From the NCBI RefSeq assembly GCF_000376245.1, contig NZ_AQXM01000052.1, positions 1 to 64,000 on the forward strand: a DNA stretch of 64,000 nucleotides, read 5' to 3'. The first letter of the stretch is position 1. Every line of letters starts with the position of its first letter. Below, one piece after another: positions 34,276 through 43,774 of this stretch. The position numbers were made by a program, and so were the translations under genes. This DNA is from Acaricomes phytoseiuli DSM 14247 (GTDB lineage Bacteria; Actinomycetota; Actinomycetes; Actinomycetales; Micrococcaceae). A model generated the notes under the pieces. That model had not been told where the DNA came from. It ran no database searches and saw only the letters and a program-made list of their open reading frames with translations.

Positions 34276-35796
34276 TCAGTTCTCCCCTTCAGCCTGCTCC
34301 GGCAGCCTTGATAGCAGCGGCGCACCCCATTGCCCCTCGTGCAGCGCCTCGAGGGCGGCTCCGATCCGGTAGAGCCGGACGTCCTGACGCGCCGGGGCGA
34401 GGAGCTGCAGTCCCGAAGGCATATCGTCTTCCTCCGCTAATCCGTTGGGCAGGGACATACCCGGGATCCCGGCCAGGTTCGCCGGGATGGTGGCGATGTC
34501 GTTGAGGTACATGGCGAGCGGATCATCGAGCTTCTCGCCCAGGGCGAAGGCCGTGGTCGGTGCGGTCGGCGAGACCAGGATGTCCACCTGTTCGAAGGCC
34601 GCATCGAAATCACGCTGGATCAGTGTGCGCACTTTCTGCGCCGAGCCGTAGTAAGCGTCGTAGTAGCCGGCGGAGAGCGCGTAGGTGCCCAGGATGATAC
34701 GGCGCTTGACTTCTTCGCCGAAGCCGGCGGCGCGAGTAGCGCCCATGACCCGCTCGATGGTCTCCGGGCCGCCCTCGGGTAGCGTCCGCAGGCCGAAGCG
34801 CACACCGTCGAACTTGGCCAAATTGCTCGATGCCTCGGAGGGCATGATCAGGTAGTAAGCGCCTAAGGCGTAGCTGAAGCTCGGGCAGGAGACTTCGATG
34901 ATCTCAGCTCCGGCTTGCCGCATCAGTTCGAGGGATTCTTCGAACCGGGCCCGGACCCCGGCTTGATAGCCTTCACCGCTGAGCTCTTTGATGACGCCGA
35001 TGCGCACCCCGCTCAGATCGCCCTTGGCGCCATCACGTGCGGCGTCCACCAGACCCGTGGGCTCGTCGGTGAGCGAGGTGGAGTCCCGGGGGTCATGGCC
35101 CCCGATCAGCTCGTGCAGCAGAGCGGAGTCGAGCACCGTCCGGGTCACCGGGCCGATTTGATCCAATGAGGAAGCCATCGCGATGGCACCGTAGCGGGAG
35201 ACTCCGCCGTAAGTTGGCTTCACTCCCACGGTTCCGGTCACTGCACCGGGCTGGCGGATGGAGCCGCCGGTATCCGTGCCGAGGGCCAAGGGGGCTTCGA
35301 ACGCGGCCACTGCAGCCGCGGAACCGCCACCGGAGCCGCCGGGAATCCGGTCGGTGTTCCAGGGGTTGCGCGTCGGGCCGTATGCAGAGTGCTCTGTGGA
35401 GGAGCCCATCGCGAACTCATCCAGATTAGTCTTGCCGAGGATCGGCATCCCGGCGGCCCGCAGTCTGGTCACCACGGTGGCATCGTAGGGACTCATCCAG
35501 CCTTCCAGGATCTTCGACCCGGCAGTGGTGGGCTGGCCTACCGTGACAATGATGTCCTTGACCGCGATGGGCACTCCCGCGAGTTCGGCAAGCTCTTCCC
35601 CCGCGGCACGGCGCTCGTCGACGCTCTGCGCTGCAGTAAGCGCTTCTTCGGCATTGACGTGCAGGAAAGCGTTGAGCTGACCGTCGACCGCGGCGATGCG
35701 ATCCAGGTGAGCCCGGGTAAGTTCGGCGCTGGAGAAATCGGAGTCGGCCAGGCCACGGGCCATCTGCGCCGCGGAGAGTCTGGTGATGTCATTCAC
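34276..35796 (-). CDS. gatA: Asp-tRNA(Asn)/Glu-tRNA(Gln) amidotransferase subunit A
   Basis: 506 residues, GTG start. Amidase-signature enzyme that releases ammonia from glutamine for GatB. The Ser-cisSer-Lys triad region is visible: VAVKDI-type lysine ([11 protein letters not shown]), [11 protein letters not shown], and [13 protein letters not shown] with the nucleophile Ser. Middle gene of gatC-gatA-gatB. Confidence 0.97.
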   Translation of the reverse strand: MNDITRLSAAQMARGLADSDFSSAELTRAHLDRIAAVDGQLNAFLHVNAEEALTAAQSVDERRAAGEELAELAGVPIAVKDIIVTVGQPTTAGSKILEGWMSPYDATVVTRLRAAGMPILGKTNLDEFAMGSSTEHSAYGPTRNPWNTDRIPGGSGGGSAAAVAAFEAPLALGTDTGGSIRQPGAVTGTVGVKPTYGGVSRYGAIAMASSLDQIGPVTRTVLDSALLHELIGGHDPRDSTSLTDEPTGLVDAARDGAKGDLSGVRIGVIKELSGEGYQAGVRARFEESLELMRQAGAEIIEVSCPSFSYALGAYYLIMPSEASSNLAKFDGVRFGLRTLPEGGPETIERVMGATRAAGFGEEVKRRIILGTYALSAGYYDAYYGSAQKVRTLIQRDFDAAFEQVDILVSPTAPTTAFALGEKLDDPLAMYLNDIATIPANLAGIPGMSLPNGLAEEDDMPSGLQLLAPARQDVRLYRIGAALEALHEGQWGAPLLSRLPEQAEGEN

Positions 35797-35898
35797 AGGA
35801 GCTTCAGTCCTTCAGGATTGCAAAGACGGATGGGGGCGGTTGGTGTTGATGCGGCAACTGATACGGTTCCGCACGCAGAGACGAGCGATTGACGGGCT

Positions 35899-36195
35899 TC
35901 AGCCCTCGTCGAGGATGGCGGGCACCTTGAACCGACCGTCTTCAGCATCCGGTGCGCCGGAGAGCGCCTGCTCCTGGTTCAGCGTGTGACCTACCACGTC
36001 CTGGCGCAGAACGTTGCGCAATGGCAGCGGGTGGGAGGTCGCCGGGACATCGTCACCGGCGGCTTCGCTGACTGATTTCACCGCATCCACGATGACCGCG
36101 AGTTCCCCCGCCATCCGGGTCAGCTCTTCATCGTTCATCTCGATATGCGCTAGCCGCGCCAGATGCGCGACTTCCTCGCGGGTGATCTCCGCCAT
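35899..36195 (-). CDS. gatC: Asp-tRNA(Asn)/Glu-tRNA(Gln) amidotransferase subunit C
   Basis: 98 residues. The small subunit that wraps and stabilises GatA. The start MAEITREEVAHLARLAHIEM and DVPATSHPLPLRNVLRQDVV are diagnostic. First gene of the gatCAB operon, with a 102-base gap to gatA that shows no gene. Confidence 0.95.
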   Translation of the reverse strand: MAEITREEVAHLARLAHIEMNDEELTRMAGELAVIVDAVKSVSEAAGDDVPATSHPLPLRNVLRQDVVGHTLNQEQALSGAPDAEDGRFKVPAILDEG

Positions 36196-36269
36196 CGAAC
36201 TCCCTTAGTGATAACACAGTGACAACTGACCCCAGTCTATAAGGCTCTGCAGCCGCGTGCAGACATCGT

Positions 36270-36836
36270 TCAGAGCGCCAGGCGGTAGACCCGCAGCCGT
36301 CGCTCATCGGGGACTTCGTAGTGCTCTGAGTCCGCGGCTGCGGCGTCGTCTTCCCCCGGAACCAGCCAGTCGCGTTCCACTTGCCGTTGGAATCCCAGTG
36401 AGCGGTAGAGCGCATGCGCCACCAGCCAGGTCTCCCCCGTCGTGAGACTGACCGCGTGCAGCCCAGGACGGCCTCGGGCGTCATCGATGATGGCCCGCAT
36501 CATCGCCCTGCCGATCCCAGCCCCCTGCCGCTGCGGATCGACCACCAGCATCCGGACTTCCAGTTCACCCGGCTGGGCGATCTCAGCATACGGCTCGCCG
36601 TGCTGGGCCAGGGTCACGGCGCCTACTAGCACGGGCCCGCTGTCCAGCAGCTGCTCCGCCACCCAGATCTCCGCCTGCTGCGCGCGCTCGGCGACTTCCT
36701 GGATCTTGCGGACATAAGGATGGTCGGCAGAGTCGAAGTGCCCGGCTTGCAGATAGGATTCCCGGGTGATCCGGGCGACCTCTGGATAGTCTTGGGGCCG
36801 CGCCCGGCGGAAAACCAGCTGAGGTGAAGAAGTCAT
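36270..36836 (-). CDS. GNAT-family N-acetyltransferase
   Basis: 188 residues from ATG 36836 (a longer frame starts upstream but the fold begins at LVFRRARPQDYPEVARI). Acetyl-CoA loop: VRMLVVDPQRQGAGIGRAMM. The C-terminus has ALYRSLGFQRQVERDW. Substrate unknown; acceptor amines in this family range from small molecules to protein termini. Stands between gatC and a divergent J-domain gene. Confidence 0.88.
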   Translation of the reverse strand: MTSSPQLVFRRARPQDYPEVARITRESYLQAGHFDSADHPYVRKIQEVAERAQQAEIWVAEQLLDSGPVLVGAVTLAQHGEPYAEIAQPGELEVRMLVVDPQRQGAGIGRAMMRAIIDDARGRPGLHAVSLTTGETWLVAHALYRSLGFQRQVERDWLVPGEDDAAAADSEHYEVPDERRLRVYRLAL

Positions 36837-37000
36837 CGGCCTCAGCGTGCCAGAGCCGGGTCGCTGAAGCAACTGAGGCGACATTCCACCCACGGCGAAG
36901 AACCCGGAGCGTTGAGCCCGCGGCGGCCAGCGCTCGGATATTCTGGCAGATCGAAGCCGGGATCACCCCAGCCGCCAGCACCAAGACCGGAAAGGACGCC

Positions 37001-37957
37001 GTGGCCAGATATCAGATGCGCACGCATTACGAAGTGCTCGGCATTGAGATCACGGCTGGAGATCAGCAGATCAAAGCCGCCTATCGGCGTGCGGCGAGAT
37101 ACGCCCATCCGGATCAGGGCGGCGACGCCGAGGAGTTCCGCCGGGTCGCCGAGGCCTACCAGACCCTGATCGACCCGGCGCGACGCGCAGCCTATGACCG
37201 TTCGTATGCCTCAGGAAACGGCAGCAGTGGCGAGCGGGAGCCGTTCGTCGGCACGCAGCGGCCGAGGTCGAGTGCTGGCAGCGACCATCAGCCGGCCAGG
37301 GCCGACGGTGATGCCTCCGCCGGGCAGGCCGCGGGCCTTCCGGTTTTCGTCCCACCCTTCGGCTCCGGGGATGCTCAGGTGCTCTCCCTCGATCTGGCCA
37401 GCCGGCAGATCCACGGCGCGCCCAGGAAACGCCGCCGCGAGATCTTCGGAGTCCAGGCCAGGCTGGTCCGCGAGGCCCGCATCATCGAGCTCATCCAGCG
37501 CCAGATCCTGCACCGTTACCCCTCAGCTAGGCTGATCAACGGTCTGACCGCCCCCGTGGGCAACACCGATATCGACCACGTGGTGCTCATGGGGTACCGG
37601 ATGGCCGTTATTGGATCGATGATGCTGCCGGAAGGCGCGTACCGCTGGAACGGCAGCGTGCTAAACCACGGCGGCCGGAGCATCGAGCCGCCCCGGATCC
37701 TGCCCGCGGTCAACGCGTTAAGCCGGCTGTTCCCGGAATGCACCGTCTCCGGCTGGGTGATCGCGATTAGCCCCGGCGGCAATCCTTATGAACCGGTGCT
37801 CGATTACACCTCCGGTCACCATCCGGACGGGGCGGGATTGTCTCTGGTGGGGGCAGCCCGGCTGGGCCGTGAGCTGGGCTCCTTCCTGACCACCGGAAGC
37901 AGCCCGCAGACCGTGGACCTCCCTCTGCTATCCCGGTTACTCGCAGCCATGGCCTGA
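37001..37957 (+). CDS. J-domain protein with NERD-like C-terminal domain
   Basis: 318 residues from GTG 37001, chosen for the AAAGGA site just upstream; ATG 37016 is the alternative. J-domain in about residues 9-75 (HYEVLGIEITAGDQQIKAAY, HPD motif in YAHPDQGGD), so it can stimulate a DnaK partner. After a low-complexity linker, residues ~150-318 resemble the nuclease-related NERD fold (GNTDIDHVVLMGYRMAVI). In NERD proteins an acidic residue and Lys follow (D/ExK); here the segment reads VIGSMML, so the catalytic pair seems lost. No Gly/Phe or zinc-finger regions of true DnaJ are present. Confidence 0.75.
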   Translation: MARYQMRTHYEVLGIEITAGDQQIKAAYRRAARYAHPDQGGDAEEFRRVAEAYQTLIDPARRAAYDRSYASGNGSSGEREPFVGTQRPRSSAGSDHQPARADGDASAGQAAGLPVFVPPFGSGDAQVLSLDLASRQIHGAPRKRRREIFGVQARLVREARIIELIQRQILHRYPSARLINGLTAPVGNTDIDHVVLMGYRMAVIGSMMLPEGAYRWNGSVLNHGGRSIEPPRILPAVNALSRLFPECTVSGWVIAISPGGNPYEPVLDYTSGHHPDGAGLSLVGAARLGRELGSFLTTGSSPQTVDLPLLSRLLAAMA

Positions 37958-37976
37958 TCCGGTCCGGAAACCGGTG

Positions 37977-38021
37977 CAGCACAGCGGTACCCAGCGCAAC
38001 GGTACCCAGCACAGCGGTACA
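37977..38021. repeat. 15-bp tandem repeat, three copies, just before trmL-type gene
   Basis: Units near CAGCACAGCGGTACC start at 37977, 37992 and 38007, eight bases before the GTG start. They occupy the place of promoter and ribosome site, so copy number could affect expression. Confidence 0.9.
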
Positions 38022-38029
38022 CTGGGCCG

Positions 38030-38494
38030 GTGTTCCGTGTTCTGTTCTACACTCCCGAGATTCCCGGTAATACCGGCAATGCCATCCGGCTCGCCGCGGT
38101 CACCGGCACCGAGCTGCACCTCATCGAGCCGCTCGGCTTCGATTTCGAAGACTCGAAGCTCCGCCGTGCCGGTCTGGATTACCACGATCTGGCGGTTCTG
38201 CACGTCCACCCGGATCTAGAGAGCGCCCTGGCCGCACTGGCGCCCGAGCGGATCTTCGCTTTCACCGCGGAAGGCGAGCAGGCGCACACAGAGATCGCCT
38301 ACCAGCCCGGTGATGTGCTCCTTTTCGGGCCGGAGTCCGTGGGGTTGCCCGCTGAGGTCAAGGCCGATCCCCGGGTCACAGCGCGGCTGCGCATCCCGAT
38401 GCTGCCGGGGCGCCGTTCCCTCAACCTCGCCAACTCGGCGTCGATCGCCCTTTACGAGGCATGGCGTCAGCATGATTTCCGCACCCCGGAGTAA
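38030..38494 (+). CDS. tRNA (cytidine/uridine-2'-O)-methyltransferase, TrmL type (SPOUT)
   Basis: 154 residues, GTG start. Minimal SpoU-class methyltransferase that methylates the ribose of the wobble base in certain leucine tRNAs. Motifs: RVLFYTPEIPGNTGNAIRLAA at the N-terminus, the SAM knot LLFGPESVGLP, then IPMLPGRRSLNLANSASIAL. Cytoplasmic, stand-alone. No strong ribosome site is evident, since tandem repeats fill the upstream region. Confidence 0.92.
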   Translation: MFRVLFYTPEIPGNTGNAIRLAAVTGTELHLIEPLGFDFEDSKLRRAGLDYHDLAVLHVHPDLESALAALAPERIFAFTAEGEQAHTEIAYQPGDVLLFGPESVGLPAEVKADPRVTARLRIPMLPGRRSLNLANSASIALYEAWRQHDFRTPE

Positions 38495-38568
38495 CCGTAA
38501 GACGAGGATCTAGTATGAATAACGGCATATCCTCAGCAGATGCCTCGGCTCAGCAGTAGGCTGAGGCC

Positions 38569-39375
38569 ATGTCACGCGATCCTGGCCTGGCCTTCACCGA
38601 TGGCTCCCAGCAGTTCCACGCCTGGTCGCAGGCGCTATGGGATCCCGCAGCCGGAACCCTTGTCGAGGCAGCCGAGCTGCGGGATGGGCAGGTGGTTCTG
38701 GATGCTTGTTGCGGGGCGGGGGCGGCAACGCTTCCAGCAGCCCGGGCAGTAGGCCCGGCGGGCACGGTGGACGGCGTCGACCTTTCCTCAGGACTCCTGG
38801 CACTCGCCGGCAAAAGGCTGGCGGAAGCTCAGCTGCTCAACACCACTCTGACCGAGGCGGATGTCACCGCGTGGCGGGGTCACCGCAGCTACGACGCGGT
38901 GCTGTGCTCGTATTCGCTGTTCTTTTTCGAGCCGATGGATCGCGGCGCGGGGCACCTCATCTCGCTCTTGCGCCCGGGTGGCAGATTCGTGGTGAATACC
39001 TGGGCTCGGGATGCGCTCTCTCCCTTGGCTGAGACCATTCTTGCCGCGGCGGTCGCCGAACGCCCGAGGCTCGCCGGTGTCGTACCGGCACCGAACTATA
39101 ATATGTCCCTGATCGACCAACCGGAGGCCTTCTCTCGCTGGCTCGGCGAGCGCGGACTGCAGAACATCCAGGTCACTGCGCTCAGGAACCGTCTGACTGT
39201 CGATCCGGAGATGGCCTGGACACTGGTCCTCGGCAGCGGCTGGCGCACACTGCTGCCCAGGGATCCCGAGGCAATGGTGCGTGTTCGGCGCACTTTCCTG
39301 GACCGGCTGCGGGAGCACGGCGAATTGACCGAGCTCAACTCGGATACGCTTCTGGCCACCGGGCAGCGGCCTTGA
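38569..39375 (+). CDS. class I SAM-dependent methyltransferase
   Basis: 268 residues. SAM-binding motif I VVLDACCGAGAATLPAARAV, acidic loop VDGVDLSSGLLAL, and motif IV region YDAVLCSYSLFFFE, followed by LLRPGGRFVVNTW, as in UbiE/COQ5-like small-molecule methyltransferases. Substrate unknown. It ends 36 bases before the convergent etfA; I see no strong hairpin between them. Confidence 0.88.
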   Translation: MSRDPGLAFTDGSQQFHAWSQALWDPAAGTLVEAAELRDGQVVLDACCGAGAATLPAARAVGPAGTVDGVDLSSGLLALAGKRLAEAQLLNTTLTEADVTAWRGHRSYDAVLCSYSLFFFEPMDRGAGHLISLLRPGGRFVVNTWARDALSPLAETILAAAVAERPRLAGVVPAPNYNMSLIDQPEAFSRWLGERGLQNIQVTALRNRLTVDPEMAWTLVLGSGWRTLLPRDPEAMVRVRRTFLDRLREHGELTELNSDTLLATGQRP

Positions 39376-39411
39376 GCCCCCGGCCCTCGGTTTCCGGAAG
39401 GAGGGATCCAC

Positions 39412-40368
39412 TCAGCCCTGCTGGCGGCGCTTGAGCTCCTCGACGGCTTGCGGCAGAACCTGGAAGAGGTCCCCGACGATGCCGAAATCGGCGATCTCGA
39501 AAACCGGCGCGTCCGGATCCTGATTGACCGCCACGATCACCTTGGCCGTCTGCATCCCGGCTTTCTGCTGGATGGCTCCAGAGATCCCCGCGGAGACGTA
39601 CAGCTGGGGCGAGATCGTGCTGCCGGTCTGGCCGACTTGCGCCGAATGATCGATCCAGCCTGAGTCCGTGGCCACCCGGGAAGCTCCCACGGCCCCGCCG
39701 AGGGCATCAGCGAGTGCCTCGATCGGGCGGAAGTCCCCGTCGACGCCGCGCCCACCGGCGACGACGATGCGCGCGGAGCCCAGGGCCAGGCGCCCGGTGA
39801 CGGCCTGCTCGCGGCGCTTCACGATGCGCGCGCCCCGAGCCGCCGCCGAGAATTCGGTTTCGAACGGCTCGGCTTGTGCGCTGAGCGGCGCTTCGAGCGG
39901 GTGTGCCTCCACGCTATTCGGCTTCATCGAGATGACCACCGGTGTATTCACTGCCGCGGCGCGGACGGCATAAGTGCCGGCGAGAACCGACTTCTCCGCG
40001 GCGAGGCCGGCATCGACGGCCACAGCATCGCTGATCACTGCGGCGTCCAAGAGCACCGCGGAGCGCCCTGCGATGTCCTTACCCTCCGGGGTGTTCTCCA
40101 GGAGCACTCCCACGGCACCGACGGCCCGGGCAGCAGCAGCGACGAGTTCCGCTTTAGGCGTCACCGAATACTCGGCCAGCTCCGCCTGTTCAGAGACGAG
40201 CACGCGGCTGACGCCGTACTCGCCAAGTTCCGCGAGCAGCTGCGGATCCGGTGACCCGGCGACCAGGGCCACCGGGTCACCGGCGATCCGGGCAGCGGTG
40301 AGCATCTCCCGGAGCGGAGGCGTCAGGCCGGTTCCGGGATGATCGACAAAGACGAGGACGGCGTTCAT
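39412..40368 (-). CDS. etfA: electron transfer flavoprotein alpha subunit
   Basis: 318 residues from ATG 40368, with AGGTGA before it. Binds FAD and passes electrons from acyl-CoA and other dehydrogenases to the quinone pool through ETF:quinone oxidoreductase. The C-terminal FAD domain shows VGQTGSTISPQLYVSAGI, SGAIQQKAGMQ and IVAVNQDPDAPVF. Follows etfB by 35 bases. Confidence 0.96.
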   Translation of the reverse strand: MNAVLVFVDHPGTGLTPPLREMLTAARIAGDPVALVAGSPDPQLLAELGEYGVSRVLVSEQAELAEYSVTPKAELVAAAARAVGAVGVLLENTPEGKDIAGRSAVLLDAAVISDAVAVDAGLAAEKSVLAGTYAVRAAAVNTPVVISMKPNSVEAHPLEAPLSAQAEPFETEFSAAARGARIVKRREQAVTGRLALGSARIVVAGGRGVDGDFRPIEALADALGGAVGASRVATDSGWIDHSAQVGQTGSTISPQLYVSAGISGAIQQKAGMQTAKVIVAVNQDPDAPVFEIADFGIVGDLFQVLPQAVEELKRRQQG

Positions 40369-40403
40369 GAAATCACCTGTATTCACGGCTGGGAGACGAA
40401 AGA

Positions 40404-41216
40404 CTAGAGGATCTTCTGTTCGGTGAGGAAGTCGACGAGTTTGACCCCGGCATCGCCGTTATCGGTGATCACCACTCCGGCTGAGCGCGGTGGTTTCGCA
40501 GCGGCTTGCTGCACCACCGCTTTGGCTCCGGCGAAGCCCACTTGGTCCGGGGAGAGCCCCAGCTCGGCCAGGGTCATCGTCTGCACGGGGCGCTTCCGCG
40601 CCGCCATGATGGTCTTGAAGTTGGGGTAGCGAGGGTCATTGGCCTGATCTGTCACCGAAACCACTGCGGGAAGCGTGACCTCGATATCTTCGACGATGCT
40701 CCCGAACTGCCGGGTGCCGGTGATCGTCGCCTCGCCGGCTTCCAGCGAAGACGCGAAGGTCAGCTGCGGTAGTCCGAGCCGGGCTGCGAGCTGAGCCGGG
40801 ACCAGGGAGGTCTCCCCATCCGTCGAGGACATCCCGCAGAGCACCAGGTCGACGCCCCCGAGCTGCCTGATCACCGCGGCCAGGGCCAGTGATGTGCCCG
40901 CAACATCTGAGCCGGCCAGCGCGGCATCGCTGAGATGAACGCCTTCGAAAGCTCCGATCTGCAGCGCTTTCTTGAGCGCAGTGGCTGCGTCTTCCGGGCC
41001 CATGGTGATAGCGATGACCCGATTGCCGGCTTTCTGGCCGCCGCGTTCTTCGACGATCTGTAAGGCCGCCTCCAAGGCGTACTCATCGAGTTCGGAAAGA
41101 ATGCTCTCACTCCGGTCCAGAACTCCCTGGTCTCCGGTCAGATGCCGGTCGAACTGGGCATCGGGGACGTATTTGACCAGAACCGCTATAGTCAACGGCA
41201 ATGTTGAAGCTGCCAC
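40404..41216 (-). CDS. etfB: electron transfer flavoprotein beta subunit
   Basis: 270 residues, GTG start. AMP-binding partner of EtfA. Motifs: IAVLVKYVPDAQFD, LNELDEYALEAAL-like SELDEYALEAAL, VLCGMSSTDGETSLVP (the AMP/phosphate loop) and PAVVSVTDQANDPRYPN, the signature region. First gene of etfBA. Confidence 0.96.
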   Translation of the reverse strand: MAASTLPLTIAVLVKYVPDAQFDRHLTGDQGVLDRSESILSELDEYALEAALQIVEERGGQKAGNRVIAITMGPEDAATALKKALQIGAFEGVHLSDAALAGSDVAGTSLALAAVIRQLGGVDLVLCGMSSTDGETSLVPAQLAARLGLPQLTFASSLEAGEATITGTRQFGSIVEDIEVTLPAVVSVTDQANDPRYPNFKTIMAARKRPVQTMTLAELGLSPDQVGFAGAKAVVQQAAAKPPRSAGVVITDNGDAGVKLVDFLTEQKIL

Positions 41217-41372
41217 GCTGTGGGATCCTTCCGAGACGGCGATAGCTCTCTTGCGAGCTTAGTTCATTCGGGCGGCAAGAGCACCCGCCACTGCCCAAGG
41301 CACCGGTCGGAGCCAACGGCTCGCCTCTTGTCCCCGCGTTCTCCCCGCGAACTGCCGGGCCTCGCGCATCGG

Positions 41373-41426
41373 CCGTTTTCTGGGGTGTGTCTCATCCTGC
41401 AGGATGAGACACACCCCAGAAAACGG
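41373..41426. repeat. 54-bp perfect palindrome between divergent operons
   Basis: Two 27-base arms with no loop (centre CTG|CAG at 41399/41400) lie in the 269-bp gap between etfB and the ABC-transporter gene, both of which start here. It is too long for a simple repressor site. It may be a cruciform-forming insulator, or a terminator left by rearrangement. Nothing else is evident in the gap. Confidence 0.9.
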
Positions 41427-41485
41427 AAGGGAAACTCGTGCCACCGGTCGATGTCGTTCCGGGGCATACGCTGGAGGCTGGAGAC

Positions 41486-42277
41486 ATGAACACACCAGAC
41501 CAGTCAGCTATCGTGATCTCTGCCCGAGGCCTGCACAAGCACTATCAGGGCGGAGCGCAGCAGCACAGCACTCCGGCGCTCAACGGGGTGGACATCGACA
41601 TCGTGACAGGCAGCTCGGTAGCGATCATGGGGGCCTCCGGTTCCGGGAAGACGACACTGCTGCACGTCCTCGCCGGGATCCTCTTACCCGATTCCGGAAG
41701 CGTCAGCTACCGCGCCGATGGCGCTCGGCAAGCACAGGCAGCAGTATCCATCGAATCCCTCGGCGAGCGTCAGCGTTCCAAGCTGCGCCGCGAGGCTTTC
41801 GGCTTCGTCTTCCAGCAGGGCCTGCTCCTCGATGAGCTGACCGCGGTGGAGAATGTTGCGCTGGCGCTCATGCTGAACGGTGTCGCCAAGAGCCCCGCTC
41901 AGGCGCAGGCTGCTCAATGGTTGGCGGCCCTGGGCCTGCAAGGTCTGGAAGAGCGGCGGATAGGCGAGCTTTCCGGAGGCCAGGCTCAGCGAGTGGCCAT
42001 CGCGCGAGCCCAGGTGACCGGCGCTCAGGTGATCTTCGCGGATGAGCCCACCGGAGCCTTGGATTCGGCTACTTCAGCCGATGTCATGAGCGCTCTATTG
42101 GACAGCACCGCCTCGGGTGGCAAGACACTGGTGCTGGTCACTCACGATCCCACCGTGGCCTCCCGCTGCGGCAGGGTCATTCAACTGCGCGACGGCCAGA
42201 TCTTCTCTGATTCAGCGTTCTCGGGGGCCGCGATTCACCCCGCTTCAGGTTCAGGGCAGAACGGGAGCATCCGATGA
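41486..42277 (+). CDS. ABC transporter ATP-binding protein (MacB/LolD/BceA type)
   Basis: 263 residues from ATG 41486, which has GGAGGCTGGAGAC before it; a start at 41438 is less likely. Walker A GASGSGKTTLL, Q-loop FGFVFQQGLLLDEL, signature LSGGQAQRVAIARAQ, Walker B VIFADEPTGALDS and the H-loop VLVTHDPTVA. Pairs with the overlapping FtsX-like permease. Such pairs export or sense lipoproteins, antimicrobial peptides or other amphiphiles. Confidence 0.93.
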   Translation: MNTPDQSAIVISARGLHKHYQGGAQQHSTPALNGVDIDIVTGSSVAIMGASGSGKTTLLHVLAGILLPDSGSVSYRADGARQAQAAVSIESLGERQRSKLRREAFGFVFQQGLLLDELTAVENVALALMLNGVAKSPAQAQAAQWLAALGLQGLEERRIGELSGGQAQRVAIARAQVTGAQVIFADEPTGALDSATSADVMSALLDSTASGGKTLVLVTHDPTVASRCGRVIQLRDGQIFSDSAFSGAAIHPASGSGQNGSIR

Positions 42278-43626
42278 AGCTCGGCCCTTTGACTGCGGCC
42301 CGCCTGACCTGGCTCACCGCCCGGAGCGGGCCGCGCGGAACCCTGGTCCTGCCGATAGTGGCCTTCACCCTCACCACCACTCTGCTGCTCATCGTGGTAG
42401 CGGGTGCCCTGAGTTTTTTTCGCTGGCAGGACAATCTGGGGGTGATGTATCAAGTGCTGGCGGCGATAGCATTGACCCTGCTCGTCGTGCCGCTGCTGTC
42501 CCTGGGCGGTGCCGCGGCAAGACTTTCAGCCCGCCGTCATGACGAGCAGCTGTCTACGCTGCGGCTTCTCGGTGCGACGCCGGCTCTCGTCGGCACGATC
42601 GCGGTTCTTGAAGCGGGCATCATGGCTTTGGCCGGGACACTGCTGGGTGCCTTCGGCTACTTCGTCTCTCTGCCTCTTGTCGGACTGCTGTCTTTCCGCG
42701 GAGAGCAGATCGGCGCGGGCAATCTGCTCCTGCCGCCATTGGTGATCCTCGCGGTCGTCTTCGGAGTGGTTCTGCTAGCTGTTATCAGTGCGGTCCTGGG
42801 CTTGCACAAGATCGTCATCTCACCGCTCGGCGTGCGCACCAAGCAGCGTCCGGGGCAAGTCAGCTGGCTGCGGTTCCTGTTCGGGGCTATCGGAATAGGC
42901 GCAGCCTATATCGCGATCTCTCAAGTCAGTGGAGCGTCCGGAGGCATGGAAATAGCCGCAATCGTCCTGGTGATGGTGGTCGCTTTCGGCCTGACCCTCG
43001 GGGTGCTCAACCTCATCGGCCCTGCACTACTGGGATGGCTGGCTCGACGCAAGGTGCGCAAAGCCCAGGACCCCGTGGGGCTGCTCAGTGCCCGGCAGAT
43101 CCTGGATTCTCCTAAAGCTGCCTGGAGGCAGGTTGCGGGTGTGGCCATGACCAGTTTCGTCGCGGTTTTCGTCGGGGTGGCTCTCGCCCTCATCGACAGC
43201 GCTCCCGCCGAGAACACTACGGCGGACGATCTGAATCTCATCACCGATGTTCGCACCGGGGTCCTGATCACCGTGGTGGTCTCTTTCCTCATGGTGGCTT
43301 GCTCTGTGGGGGTCAACCAGGCGGCGCAGATCCTGGACCGGGCCCAACTACTGATCAGCCTGGACCGTCTGGGCATGCCGCATCGAACGATGGAGGCAGC
43401 CCGGCGCCGTGCCGTGATGATGCCTTTGCTGTTCGTCAGCTTGGGCTCAGCCTTCACGGCGGCCATCGTGCTCTTTCCGCTGACCACGATGTCCTTGCTC
43501 ATGAAACCCATGACCCTTATTACCCTGGCGGCTTTCCTGGTCTCGGGAATCGGGTTGGTCTGGCTCAGCCTCCGGGCCACCGGGGCGGTCAGCAAGGCCG
43601 TGCTGCGTGTTTCCAACCGCAGCTGA
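42274..43626 (+). CDS. FtsX-like ABC permease with about ten membrane segments
   Basis: 450 residues. Roughly ten hydrophobic segments are visible (first VLPIVAFTLTTTLLLIVVAG, last LITLAAFLVSGIGLVWLSL), with two FtsX-like cores near 60-190 and 290-440 and no large extracellular domain. ATGA overlap with the ATPase gene (42274-42277). The ten-helix layout resembles BceB-type detoxification permeases more than LolC/E. No two-component genes are adjacent. Substrate unknown. Confidence 0.87.
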   Translation: MKLGPLTAARLTWLTARSGPRGTLVLPIVAFTLTTTLLLIVVAGALSFFRWQDNLGVMYQVLAAIALTLLVVPLLSLGGAAARLSARRHDEQLSTLRLLGATPALVGTIAVLEAGIMALAGTLLGAFGYFVSLPLVGLLSFRGEQIGAGNLLLPPLVILAVVFGVVLLAVISAVLGLHKIVISPLGVRTKQRPGQVSWLRFLFGAIGIGAAYIAISQVSGASGGMEIAAIVLVMVVAFGLTLGVLNLIGPALLGWLARRKVRKAQDPVGLLSARQILDSPKAAWRQVAGVAMTSFVAVFVGVALALIDSAPAENTTADDLNLITDVRTGVLITVVVSFLMVACSVGVNQAAQILDRAQLLISLDRLGMPHRTMEAARRRAVMMPLLFVSLGSAFTAAIVLFPLTTMSLLMKPMTLITLAAFLVSGIGLVWLSLRATGAVSKAVLRVSNRS

Positions 43627-43650
43627 ACGAATCAAAGAAGACTAAGAAAT

Positions 43651-43688
43651 GAAGAGCGGGGCCCTGAATATTCAGGGCCCCGCTCTTC
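43651..43688. terminator. 38-bp perfect palindrome, bidirectional terminator
   Basis: Arms 43651-43669 and 43670-43688 with no loop, between the ABC permease and the convergent HtrA-like gene. T-rich CTTCTTCGG follows on the plus strand. Confidence 0.88.
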
Positions 43689-43774
43689 TTCGGCTTGCTT
43701 TCCCGTGCTGCGTTTGTCTCCGCTTGTCTGCACTGGCCTCTAGCTTGTGTCTCTCGCAGGCTCGGAGAAACGGG

